Source: Microtetraspora niveoalba
GTDB lineage: Bacteria; Actinomycetota; Actinomycetes; Streptosporangiales; Streptosporangiaceae
Direction: 5' to 3'
Assembly (NCBI RefSeq): GCF_001570405.1
Contig: NZ_BBYM01000035.1
Location: 28,286-92,285 of the forward strand
Length of the DNA: 64,000 nt
In this document: piece after piece, positions 1-8,073 of the stretch
How positions within the stretch are numbered: the stretch's first letter is position 1
Layout: the number at the start of each line of letters is the position of its first letter
Position numbers and translations under genes: made by a program
Notes under the pieces: generated by a model
Seen by the model: only the letters and a program-made list of their open reading frames with translations
Database searches by the model: none
Told to the model about the DNA's origin: nothing

Positions 1-1266
1 GCGACGTCGCTCCCGGCGGACGTCGCCGCGCGGTACGACGTGATCGGCTTCGACCCGCGCGGGGTGGGGGCCAGCGAGCCCGCGCTGAGCTGCGTGGACC
101 CCGGGCGCTTCTTCGCGCCGCCGCGGCTGGACAACGTGCCGCGCGACGCGGGGGAGGAGCGGGCGCTGGTCGCCCGCGCCCGCGAGTACGCCGACGCGTG
201 CGGCAACCGCTGGGCGTGGTTCCTGCCGCATCTCACCACCGAGAACTCGGCGCGCGACATGGACGCGATCCGGAGCGCCCTCGGCGAGGACAGGATCAGC
301 TATCTCGGTTACTCGTACGGCACCTATCTGGGGGCCGTGTACGCGACGCTCTTCCCGCAGCGGGTCAGGCGGCTGGTGCTCGACAGCGTGGTCGATCCCG
401 CGGGCGTGTGGTACGACGCGAACATCGCGCAGGACTACGCCTTCGACCGGCGTCACCGGGACTTCCTCGACTGGATCGCCCGGCACGACGACGTGTACCG
501 CCTCGGGCGCACCCGGTCGGGGCTCGACTTCGCGTGGTACTCCATGCGCTCCCGGCTGCGCGAGCGTCCGGCGGGCGGCGTGGTCGGGCCGAGCGAGCTG
601 GACGACCTCTACACCGTGGGAAGCTACTCGAGCGTCGTCTGGCCCCGCCTCGCCCAGGTGTTCGCCGACTACGTCAAGAAGGGCGACACTGCGGGGCTCG
701 TCACCGCCTACAACGCGCTGGCCGCGAACGACGCGACCGAGGAGAACGGCTACGCCGTCTATCTGGGCGTCCAGTGCCGCGACGCCGCGTGGCCGCGCGA
801 CTGGTCCCGCTGGCACGCGGACACGACCCGGGTCGCCGCCCGCGCGCCGTTCCTCGCCTGGCCCAACGCCGTCTACAACGCGCCGTGCGCCTTCTGGTCC
901 GAGCGCGGCGGCACACCCCGCCCCGTGGGGACGGCGAAGCTGCCGCCCATCCTGCTGTTCCAGGCGCGGCGCGACGCCGCCACTCCGGCAGCGGGCGCGT
1001 TGCGCGTCCGCGGCCTGTTCCCGACCGCGCGGCTGGTCACCGTGCCCGGCGGCGACCACGGCGTGGCGCTGGCCGGCAACTCCTGCGTGGACCAGTACCT
1101 CGCCGCGTACCTGCGCGACGCCACCGCGCCGCCGCGTACGTCCGCCCAGGGCGCCGACGTGGGCTGCTCCGGGCCGACCGAGCCGCGTCCCGTCACCCCG
1201 ATGGCGGCGGGTGGGCCGAGCGTCCGCGAACGCCTGACCGAGCTGCTGCTGGGGCGCGCCGGTTGA
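1..1266 (+). CDS. alpha/beta hydrolase, TAP-like (tripeptidyl aminopeptidase) family, 5' end missing
   Basis: The reading frame is open from the first base, so the gene starts before the window; 421 codons are visible. It begins within the core fold (DVIGFDPRGVG, the oxyanion-side loop). The nucleophile elbow GYSYGTYLG near nt 308-334 carries the Ser. A C-terminal TAP-like segment contains the acid region (QARRDAATPA) and the catalytic His in PGGDHGV. Relatives such as the Streptomyces SlpD/SlpE and tripeptidyl aminopeptidases are secreted or lipid-anchored exopeptidases that release short peptides. The missing N-terminus should hold the signal sequence, so secretion cannot be judged here. 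Substrate is unknown; family assignment is firm. Confidence 0.88.
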   Translation, partial: ATSLPADVAARYDVIGFDPRGVGASEPALSCVDPGRFFAPPRLDNVPRDAGEERALVARAREYADACGNRWAWFLPHLTTENSARDMDAIRSALGEDRISYLGYSYGTYLGAVYATLFPQRVRRLVLDSVVDPAGVWYDANIAQDYAFDRRHRDFLDWIARHDDVYRLGRTRSGLDFAWYSMRSRLRERPAGGVVGPSELDDLYTVGSYSSVVWPRLAQVFADYVKKGDTAGLVTAYNALAANDATEENGYAVYLGVQCRDAAWPRDWSRWHADTTRVAARAPFLAWPNAVYNAPCAFWSERGGTPRPVGTAKLPPILLFQARRDAATPAAGALRVRGLFPTARLVTVPGGDHGVALAGNSCVDQYLAAYLRDATAPPRTSAQGADVGCSGPTEPRPVTPMAAGGPSVRERLTELLLGRAG

Positions 1267-1360
1267 GGAGTCCCCGAGGCGGGGCACCGGGGATGGCAGG
1301 GCGTGATTTGTCAGACACGACCTGACTTCCAAAATCGAGACGGTCGCGTAGGCTTGGCCC

Positions 1361-2206
1361 GTGATGCTGCGTACTTCGGCGTCGCGCGTCCTCGACGACA
1401 ACGATCGCGAAGAGGTGCTGGCGCTCCTCGACTCCGATCCGGTCGCCAACGTCTTCGTCGCCTCCCGGGTCAGGTCCGTCGGCCTGAGCCCGACCCGCCT
1501 CGGGGGGCAGATGTGGGGGTACGGCCCGCGCGGCGGGCTGGTCTCCCTCTGTTACGCGGGGGCCAACCTGGTCCCGGTGAACGCCGGCCGCGAGGCCGTG
1601 CTCGCGTTCGCCGACCGTGCCCGTAAGCAGGGGCGGCGGTGCTCGTCGATCGTCGGCCCGGCCGTCGCCGTCGAGCAGCTCTGGGAGCGGCTGGAGCCGC
1701 ACTGGGGCCCGGCCCGGGCGATCCGCCGGGCCCAGCCGGTGATGGCCACGACCTCCGCCCCCGCCGTCGAGCCCGACCCGCTCGTACGCAGGGTCAAGCC
1801 CGAGGAGTTCGGCATCCTGCTGCCCGCCTGCGTGGCGATGTTCACCGAGGAGGTGGGCGTCTCCCCGGACAACGGGGACGGCGGCGCGCTCTACCGGTCC
1901 CGCGTGGCCGAGCTGATCCGCATCGGCAGGTCGTTGGCCCGCATCGACGACGGCCGGGTGGTCTTCAAGGCCGAGATCGGCGCGGTCACCCCGCAGGTGT
2001 GCCAGATCCAGGGGGTGTGGGTCGATCCCGAGCTGCGGGGGCGCGGCCACGCCTCGGCCGGGATGGCCGCCGTCGTGGAGCAGGCGCTGAAATACTTCGC
2101 GCCGCTGGTCAGCCTGTACGTGAACGACTACAACCTGCCCGCGCGCGCGGCCTACCGGCGGGTCGGCTTCCGCGAGGTCGACACGTTCATGTCCGTGCTT
2201 TTCTGA
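1361..2206 (+). CDS. GNAT N-acetyltransferase with N-terminal DUF4081 domain
   Basis: 281 residues. Residues 1-115 match the actinobacterial DUF4081 region. The C-terminal half is a GNAT fold with the acetyl-CoA loop VWVDPELRGRGHASAG and the late motif YVNDYNLPARAAYRRVGF. In many actinobacteria this protein is encoded just after the rseP-ispG (gcpE) genes and not far from proS, so it probably marks the edge of that conserved neighbourhood. Start: GTG at 1361 followed at once by ATG at 1364; either fits. The stop runs 20 bp into the oppositely oriented DUF3037 gene. The acetyl acceptor is unknown. Confidence 0.88.
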   Translation: MMLRTSASRVLDDNDREEVLALLDSDPVANVFVASRVRSVGLSPTRLGGQMWGYGPRGGLVSLCYAGANLVPVNAGREAVLAFADRARKQGRRCSSIVGPAVAVEQLWERLEPHWGPARAIRRAQPVMATTSAPAVEPDPLVRRVKPEEFGILLPACVAMFTEEVGVSPDNGDGGALYRSRVAELIRIGRSLARIDDGRVVFKAEIGAVTPQVCQIQGVWVDPELRGRGHASAGMAAVVEQALKYFAPLVSLYVNDYNLPARAAYRRVGFREVDTFMSVLF

Positions 2207-2573
2207 CCAGCCGGTCCATCAGGTGGTCGAGCTCGGCCGCCGGGTCGAGGGTCAGGCCCGCGTGGACCGGCCCGGTCTGCACGATCGTGCTGCGCGGGGC
2301 GGTCAGCCACCGGAACCTGCTGCCCGGGGCCTCGCCGTCGAGGGGCCCGGCGTCGTCGGTGCAGGCCGACTCGTAGGCGGCCAGCGCGTGCCGTACGCCG
2401 GGGAGGTCCACGGAGGAGCTGAGCGCGCGCAGCCGGGCCTCGTCCAGCTCGACCCGGGCGCACAGATAACCGCGCGGCTGGCAGTAGAGGATCACACCCG
2501 CGTTGATCAGCTCGCCCCGCTCGACGCTGGGGATCACCCGGATCACCGCGTACTCGTAGACGTCGCGGCTCAT
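2187..2573 (-). CDS. DUF3037 domain protein, partner of the HipA-like kinase
   Basis: 128 residues, starting MSRDVYEYAVIRVIPSVERG, which is the usual start of the DUF3037 family. The ATG at 2573 overlaps the stop codon of the HipA-like kinase gene as ATGA, so the two are co-transcribed and probably translationally coupled. DUF3037 proteins are repeatedly found beside HipA-like kinases in actinobacteria and have no established function. An antitoxin-like or substrate-like role for the neighbouring kinase is possible but unproven. The 3' end overlaps the DUF4081-GNAT gene tail to tail. Confidence 0.85.
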   Translation of the reverse strand: MSRDVYEYAVIRVIPSVERGELINAGVILYCQPRGYLCARVELDEARLRALSSSVDLPGVRHALAAYESACTDDAGPLDGEAPGSRFRWLTAPRSTIVQTGPVHAGLTLDPAAELDHLMDRLVRKART

Positions 2574-3394
2574 CGGCCCTCCTCCCGCGCGGCGCGCCAG
2601 AAGCGGCCGATCGAGCCCTGCCGTTCGCGTGCCGGAGGAGGCGCGGTCGCCGGACCTGGCAGCCAGTCGCGCGGCGCGGCCACGCGGGCCAGGAGGTGCT
2701 CGACGTATCCGTCGCGTACGGCCTGGGGACCGTCGAAGCCGGGCTCGTCCTCCAGCCATTCGTCGGGGACCAGCGCGGTCACCTTGTCGAGCAGGTCGCG
2801 GGTGACGCGCGGGGCAAGCTCGGCGTCGGCCGCGTCCATCTCGGTCGCGTACGGCGCGAGGACGTGGTCGTTGCCGTCGAAGGGGCGCCGGGGGTTGGCC
2901 GACCGCCAGTTGTGGTGGAACCAGAGCGCTGCCCCGTGGTCGATCAGCCACACGTCGTCGTGCCAGACGAGGAGGTTGGGGTTGCGCCAGCTCCGGTCCA
3001 CGTTGTGGATCAGGGCGTCGAACCAGAGCAGCCGGGACGCGAAGTCCGGGTCGGGCCGCCAGCCGAGCGGGTCGAAGCCGAGCGCGCCCGGGAGGAAGTC
3101 GATCGCCAGGTTGCGGCCCGCGCTGGCGGTCAGCAGGTCCTGGATCTCCTCGTCGGGCTCGCGCGCCCCGAGCTGGGGGTCGAGATCGATGAGCTTCAGC
3201 TCGGGGGTGGCGAAGCCGAGGCCGCGGGCCAGCTCCGCGCAGATGATCTCCGCGACGAGGACGCGCCGCCCCTGCCCGGCTCCCCGGAATTTCACGACAT
3301 AGGTGCCGAGATCGTCGGCCTCCACGACGCCGGGAAGCGAGCCGCCCTCCCTGAGGGGCGTCACATAGCGCGTCGCCGTGATCTGTTCCAGCAC
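2570..3394 (-). CDS. HipA-like protein kinase
   Basis: 274 residues from a GTG at 3394. The start was chosen because the fold begins at VLEQITATRYV and a longer frame would read through antisense sequence. Kinase-like signatures: Lys35 in YVVK, Glu49 in the next helix, the catalytic stretch HNVDRSWRNPN (residues 130-140; Asp133 and Asn138 are likely base and metal ligand), and IDHG (Asp152) in the DFG position. It is much shorter than E. coli HipA (about 440 residues) and no HipB-type helix-turn-helix antitoxin is next to it. Instead a DUF3037 gene overlaps its 3' end. HipA proteins phosphorylate protein substrates such as GltX; the target here is unknown. Confidence 0.85.
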   Translation of the reverse strand: MLEQITATRYVTPLREGGSLPGVVEADDLGTYVVKFRGAGQGRRVLVAEIICAELARGLGFATPELKLIDLDPQLGAREPDEEIQDLLTASAGRNLAIDFLPGALGFDPLGWRPDPDFASRLLWFDALIHNVDRSWRNPNLLVWHDDVWLIDHGAALWFHHNWRSANPRRPFDGNDHVLAPYATEMDAADAELAPRVTRDLLDKVTALVPDEWLEDEPGFDGPQAVRDGYVEHLLARVAAPRDWLPGPATAPPPARERQGSIGRFWRAAREEGR

Positions 3395-3421
3395 GCCGCC
3401 AAGGCTATCGGCCGTCCACGG

Positions 3422-3631
3422 CCCGCGCTGAACCAGCGCCGCGCGCTGCCGATGGAGCGGGCTCCGCTGCCGCCCCATCTCGAACGGGCGTGGGGGCTCC
3501 GCGAGAACCGGAGTGCGTACCACGGCCTTTATGTCGCGCTCGCGGAGACGCTGGACTGTCCTCTGGTGACGAGTGACGCCCGGATCGCGAAGGCGGGGGC
3601 GGCGCGCTGCGCGATCGAGGTCTTCGGATAG
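3422..3631 (+). pseudogene. C-terminal relic of a VapC-type PIN-domain toxin
   Basis: About 70 codons end at a TAG at 3629-3631. The text matches the last third of VapC PIN ribonucleases: LRENRSAYHGLYVALAET, then LVTSDARIAKA, including the Asp residues of the C-terminal half of the active site. The N-terminal part with the first acidic residue is absent, because upstream sequence belongs to the HipA-like gene on the other strand. An ATG at 3452 could still open a 59-codon frame, but a functional PIN domain of that size is not expected. No VapB antitoxin gene is nearby. It is read as a decayed toxin-antitoxin locus. Confidence 0.6.
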
Positions 3632-3682
3632 GCGCAGTCGTCCCGATTGGGGGGAAAGAGGGGCTCGTGATACGTATGGCGG

Positions 3683-5161
3683 ATGTCGCGGCTCTCCCCA
3701 CTCAGCCAGGAGGACCCACGGCGGATCGGCGACTACCTCCTTGAGGGACGCCTCGGCGCGGGCGGGCAGGGGGTGGTCTTCCTCGCCACCGGTCCCGGCG
3801 GCGCGCGCGTCGCGGTGAAACTGCTCCACGCCCGCCTGGCCGGGTGCGACCGGCGCAGGTTCGCCGGGGAGATCCAGGCCGTGCGGCGGGTCGCCCCTTT
3901 CTGCACCGCGCAGGTCCTGGACGCCGACCTCGCCGGTGACCGGCCCTACATCGTCAGCGAGTACGTCGACGGCGTCTCGTTGCAGGAACACGTCAGGACG
4001 TACGGCCCGAGAACGGACGGCGCGCTGGACCGGGTCGCGGTCGGGACCGCCACCGCGCTCGCCGCCATCCATCGCGCGGGCGTCGTCCACCGCGACTTCA
4101 AGCCGGGCAACGTCCTCATCGGCGCGGACGGGCCGCGCGTCATCGACTTCGGCATCTCGCGCCTGCTCGACGCCACCACCACGACCGGCGGCCCCGTCGG
4201 CACGCCCGCCTACCTCGCTCCCGAGCAGCTCAGGGGCGAGCCCGCCGGGCCGCCGGGCGACATGTTCAGCTGGGCGCTCACCGTGGCGTTCGCCGCGAGC
4301 GGGCGGCACGCCTTCGCCGCGGAGACCTACGCCGCCATCCTGGCCAGGATCCTGTACGGCACGCCGGACCTGGGGCCCCTCGCCGGCCCGCTCCGCGAGA
4401 TCGTGGTCGCCTGCCTGGCGAGCGCGCCCGGCGACCGCCCGGGCGCGGAGGAGGTGCTCGGCCGCCTGCTCGGCGGAGGACAGGCGGCGGCCGCCCCCGG
4501 AGCCGTCCCGGTCACCTCGCCGGGTGCCGGTCCTGCCACGTTCCCTGCCGACGCCCCGGTCACCTCGCCGGGCGTCGGCCCCGCCGCCTCCCTTGCCCAC
4601 TCCCCGGGTGCCTTCCCGGGGATCGCGATGCAGGCGACGTCGCCCGCGGCGGCTGCTCCGGCGGTGCCGAGCGTGGCTCACGTGACGTTGCCCGCGGCGG
4701 GCTCTGCGGCGGTCCCGGGCGGGGCTCCGGCGACGCGGAGGCGCCGGTGGCCGATGGCCGCGGCGGTCGTCGCCGTGGCCGCGCTCGCCGGTGGGGCGGT
4801 CCTGCTCATGACCCGCGACGACACCCAGGGGGACGGGGGAGGGGCCGCCGCGGCGGCGATCGACGGCATGTGGACCGGGGTGGCCCGCTATCCGGCGGCC
4901 GCCCGGACGTTCCCGGTGGAGATCTACCTGTCCGGGACGTCGCGGATGCGCTGGGGCGCCGACCTGCACTGCGAGGGGCGGTTGACCCGGCAGGGGGAGC
5001 GGGACGGCGACGTCATCCTGCGCCTGGACGGGGTGACCGGGAAGAGCTGCTATCCGGGGACCGTCGTCTTCACGCGCACCGGCGACCGCGCGACCGTCGA
5101 CGTGATCAAGGACGGGACGGGCGAGGTCGCGTACAGCGGGAGCCTCGCCCGCGACCCCTGA
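3683..5161 (+). CDS. membrane-anchored Ser/Thr protein kinase (Hanks type)
   Basis: 492 residues. The kinase domain spans about residues 15-265: glycine loop GRLGAGGQG, Lys46 in VAVK, Glu63, catalytic HRDFKPGN (Asp138) and DFG (Asp155). A Pro/Ala/Ser/Thr-rich linker of about 85 residues follows. A single membrane helix lies at about 355-377 after a basic stretch (RRRRW). The extracellular tail of about 110 residues contains two Cys (CEGRL and SCYPG) that could form a disulfide. This is the usual layout of actinobacterial receptor-like kinases with an external sensor. No ligand can be inferred. It is the first of three such kinases in 13 kb. Confidence 0.92.
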   Translation: MSRLSPLSQEDPRRIGDYLLEGRLGAGGQGVVFLATGPGGARVAVKLLHARLAGCDRRRFAGEIQAVRRVAPFCTAQVLDADLAGDRPYIVSEYVDGVSLQEHVRTYGPRTDGALDRVAVGTATALAAIHRAGVVHRDFKPGNVLIGADGPRVIDFGISRLLDATTTTGGPVGTPAYLAPEQLRGEPAGPPGDMFSWALTVAFAASGRHAFAAETYAAILARILYGTPDLGPLAGPLREIVVACLASAPGDRPGAEEVLGRLLGGGQAAAAPGAVPVTSPGAGPATFPADAPVTSPGVGPAASLAHSPGAFPGIAMQATSPAAAAPAVPSVAHVTLPAAGSAAVPGGAPATRRRRWPMAAAVVAVAALAGGAVLLMTRDDTQGDGGGAAAAAIDGMWTGVARYPAAARTFPVEIYLSGTSRMRWGADLHCEGRLTRQGERDGDVILRLDGVTGKSCYPGTVVFTRTGDRATVDVIKDGTGEVAYSGSLARDP

Positions 5162-5177
5162 TCTCCGTAGCGCGCGG

Positions 5178-5720
5178 TCAGGACGTGTGGACCGCGAGGG
5201 CCGCGCGGGTGACGGCGTCCTCGACCACGTCGGCGGGCGCGTCGGTGGTCGTGACGACGGCGGCCTGCACGCAGCCGAGCACCGCCCAGGCGCGGACCCG
5301 CGTGGCGTCGTCCGGGTCGTCTCCGGCCAGCCGCCGGTACAGCTCGTCGCGGAAGGTGCGGATCGCCTCGCCGAGAGAGCCGGGAGGGGCGTCGTCGGCG
5401 CCGCCGATGTCCTCCATGAGCAGCCGGATCACCGTGCGGTGCCGTACGGCGAAGGAGACGAAGGCGCGGATGTAGGCCGGGCGATCGTCGCCGAAGTCCG
5501 TTCCGAGCAGCCGCAGCATGTCCTCGGCGGCGGGCGTGATGAGCTCGGCGGCCAGGCGGTCCTTCGGGTGGAAGTGGTACGCGACGGCCGTCTTGGTCAG
5601 GCCCACCGCGGACGCGATGTCGGCCAGCGACGTGGCCGCGTAGCCCCGCCGGGCGAACAGCTCCCGCGCGGCGGCCAGGATGCGGGACCGGGTGTCATTC
5701 CCGGAGTGGAATGTGGTCAT
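5178..5720 (-). CDS. TetR/AcrR family regulator, probable repressor of the divergent MMPL gene
   Basis: 180 residues. The N-terminal helix-turn-helix (RILAAARELFARRGY, then SLADIASAVGLTKTAVAYHF) is typical of TetR. The C-terminal ligand domain is not specific. The ATG at 5720 faces the MMPL transporter gene, and a perfect 8-bp inverted repeat (5775-5792) lies in the 106-bp gap between them. By analogy with many TetR/efflux pairs it should repress both genes until a transported compound binds. The inducer is unknown. Confidence 0.9.
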   Translation of the reverse strand: MTTFHSGNDTRSRILAAARELFARRGYAATSLADIASAVGLTKTAVAYHFHPKDRLAAELITPAAEDMLRLLGTDFGDDRPAYIRAFVSFAVRHRTVIRLLMEDIGGADDAPPGSLGEAIRTFRDELYRRLAGDDPDDATRVRAWAVLGCVQAAVVTTTDAPADVVEDAVTRAALAVHTS

Positions 5721-5774
5721 CGTCTCATTTCTAGGTGAGCGCGGCATTCGATGTGATTCGCGTCTTACGCTCAT

Positions 5775-5792
5775 CCTGTACGACCGTACAGG
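5775..5792. promoter_or_regulatory. operator palindrome between the tetR and MMPL genes
   Basis: CCTGTACGACCGTACAGG has two perfect 8-bp arms (CCTGTACG/CGTACAGG) around a 2-nt centre, the size expected for a TetR-family dimer. It lies 55 bp upstream of the TetR ATG and 35 bp upstream of the MMPL ATG at 5827, so it can cover both promoters. Confidence 0.75.
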
Positions 5793-5826
5793 TCGGCTTT
5801 TCAGGGACATGGCGGGCGGGTTCCCA

Positions 5827-8073
5827 ATGACTTCGTTTCTCGGACGTCTCGGCGGGTGGTGCGCCCGGCACGGGCGCATCGTGCTCGCGTTCTGGGTGCT
5901 CGCGGCGGGCCTGCTCACCGCGAGCACCGTCGTGTTCGGCAGCCCGGTCAGCAACAACGTCGCCATCCCCGGCACCGACGCGCAGCGGGCCCACGAGCTG
6001 ATGCGCGAGGGGTTCGGCCCCGGCTACGACGTCGGCGGCACCGTCCAGCTCGTGCTGTACACGGCCGAGGGCACCCTCATGTCGAAGGACCGTGAGAAGG
6101 CGGTCGACGACACACTGGGCCGGATACGGAAGGTCCCGCACGTCGTCGAGGCGCAGACGCCGTACCGGATGGGCGGCATGGCGTCCAACCAGCGCATCGG
6201 CCTGATCACGGTGAAGCTGGCGGGGCAGAACAGCGCCAAGCTGGGCGAGACCGCGAGCGCGCTCGTCGCGGCGGCGGAGCCGGCGGCGAAGGCGGGTGTC
6301 GAGGTGGTGCCCGCGATGTCCGCCTCCCCGGCCGACAAGGAGATCAAGACCGGCGCCAGCGAGATCATCGGCGTGGCCGTCGCACTGCTGGTCCTGCTGT
6401 TCGCCTTCGGCACGCTGGTCGCCGCGCTGATCCCCGTCTTCACCGCACTGGTCAGCATCGGCGTCGGCCTCGGCGTGATCGGCCTGCTCGGCCATGTGAT
6501 GGACGTCCCCAAGGTCGCCTCGATCATGGCCACGATGATCGGGCTCGGCGTCGGCATCGACTACGCGCTGTTCCTGCTCTCGCGGCACCGCAGGCTGCTG
6601 GCGGACGGCGTGCCGGTGCGTGAGTCGGTGCGGCGCACGGTGGCGAGCTCCGGCGGCGCGGTCGTCTTCGCGGGCGGCACGGTCGTCATCGCGCTGAGCG
6701 CCCTGACGCTGGCCGGGTTCCCGATGCTGCGCACGCTCGGCTGGGTCACCGGCATCTCCGTCGTGACCGCCGTGCTCACCTCGGTCACCCTGGTGCCCGC
6801 GCTGCTCGGCCTGCTCGGGCACCGCGTCAACGCGCTGCGGTTGCCGCTGGTGGGGCGGGTCGCGAGCCGGGGCGCCCATGGCACCGCGACCGGGTGGGCG
6901 GCGCTCGGCACGTGGGTGGCCGGCCGCCCGTGGCGGGTGCTGACCGCCACGGTGGTGGTGCTCGCCGCGCTGGCCGCCCCGGTGGCGGGGCTGAAGCTCG
7001 GCTCCCTCGACCAGGGCTACTCCGACCGGGGCACCGCCGAGCGTCGGGCGTACGAGCTGGTGTCGGTCGGGTTCGGGCCCGGCGCGAACGGGCCGCTCGT
7101 CGTCGTCGCCGAACTGGACCGCGAGATCGCCGACACCGATCCGGCCGACCCCCTCGTACGGGACCTGACCCGGCGGCTCCAGCGCACCGAGGGCGTCGCG
7201 CACGTGTCGCCGGCCAAGGTCAACGAGAACGGCCGGTCGGTGCTCGTGCAGGCGATCCCCGAGTACGCGCCGAGCGACCCGCGCGCCCTCGACGTCGTGT
7301 CCCGGGTGCGCGCGATCGAGATCCCGGGCATGAGCGTCCACGTCGGCGGCGAGGTCGCCGGGCTCGCGGACGCCGGCGACCGCATCATGGGCCGGACCCC
7401 GCTGGTGGTCGCGGTCGTCGTGCTGCTCAGCGCGCTGCTCCTGCTGCTCGCCTTCCGCGCCCCGCTCGTGGCGATCAAGGCGGCGCTGATGAACCTGGTC
7501 TCGCTCGGCACCGCGTTCGGGGCGCTGGCCGTGGTGTTCTCCATGGGCCTGGGCAGCCGCCTGGTCGGCATGGACCCGCCCTTCTCCCCGGACGGCACGT
7601 TCGTGCAGACGTTGTTCTTCTCGGTGCCGATCGACACGTACGTCCCGCTGATGCTGTTCGCGGTGCTCTTCGGGCTGTCGATGGACTACGAGGTGTTCCT
7701 GCTCACGTCCGTACGGCAGGCGTACGCGCGGACCGGGGACAACCGGGCCGCGGTGGCCGAGGGCCTGGGGGCGACCGGGCGGGTGATCACCTCCGCCGCG
7801 CTGATCATGGTGGCGGTGTTCACCGCGTTCGTCGCCTATCCCGACCCGCTGGTGAAGGTGTTCGGCGTCGGGCTCGCGGTGGCGATCGCCGTGGACGCGA
7901 CGATCATCCGGGGTTTCCTGGTGCCCGCCACGATGGTGCTGCTGGGGCGGCTCAACTGGTGGATCCCGCGCTGGCTGGACCGCGTCCTGCCGAACACCTC
8001 GATCGAGGGCCACGAGGACGAGCCGGCGGAGGCGGCGCCGGACCGGGGCCTCACGACGGCCGGGCGTCACTGA
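5827..8073 (+). CDS. MMPL-family RND transporter
   Basis: 748 residues. Layout is the MMPL duplication: one helix (about 16-38), a large outside loop, five helices (about 180-330), a central helix (about 370), a second outside loop, and five C-terminal helices. The conserved TM4 region GLGVGIDYALFLLSRHR and its repeat in the second half, FGLSMDYEVFLLTSVR, carry the Asp-Tyr pairs used for proton coupling. Relatives export lipids, siderophores or drugs. Start: ATG 5827 preceded by GGCGGGCGGG; an in-frame ATG at 5809 would add six residues. The 3' end overlaps the convergent WD40 kinase gene by 23 bp. Confidence 0.92.
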   Translation: MTSFLGRLGGWCARHGRIVLAFWVLAAGLLTASTVVFGSPVSNNVAIPGTDAQRAHELMREGFGPGYDVGGTVQLVLYTAEGTLMSKDREKAVDDTLGRIRKVPHVVEAQTPYRMGGMASNQRIGLITVKLAGQNSAKLGETASALVAAAEPAAKAGVEVVPAMSASPADKEIKTGASEIIGVAVALLVLLFAFGTLVAALIPVFTALVSIGVGLGVIGLLGHVMDVPKVASIMATMIGLGVGIDYALFLLSRHRRLLADGVPVRESVRRTVASSGGAVVFAGGTVVIALSALTLAGFPMLRTLGWVTGISVVTAVLTSVTLVPALLGLLGHRVNALRLPLVGRVASRGAHGTATGWAALGTWVAGRPWRVLTATVVVLAALAAPVAGLKLGSLDQGYSDRGTAERRAYELVSVGFGPGANGPLVVVAELDREIADTDPADPLVRDLTRRLQRTEGVAHVSPAKVNENGRSVLVQAIPEYAPSDPRALDVVSRVRAIEIPGMSVHVGGEVAGLADAGDRIMGRTPLVVAVVVLLSALLLLLAFRAPLVAIKAALMNLVSLGTAFGALAVVFSMGLGSRLVGMDPPFSPDGTFVQTLFFSVPIDTYVPLMLFAVLFGLSMDYEVFLLTSVRQAYARTGDNRAAVAEGLGATGRVITSAALIMVAVFTAFVAYPDPLVKVFGVGLAVAIAVDATIIRGFLVPATMVLLGRLNWWIPRWLDRVLPNTSIEGHEDEPAEAAPDRGLTTAGRH

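Noticed and set aside
5731..8070. 779-codon frame opposite the MMPL gene
   Set aside because: Antisense artefact of membrane-protein codons; no family similarity.
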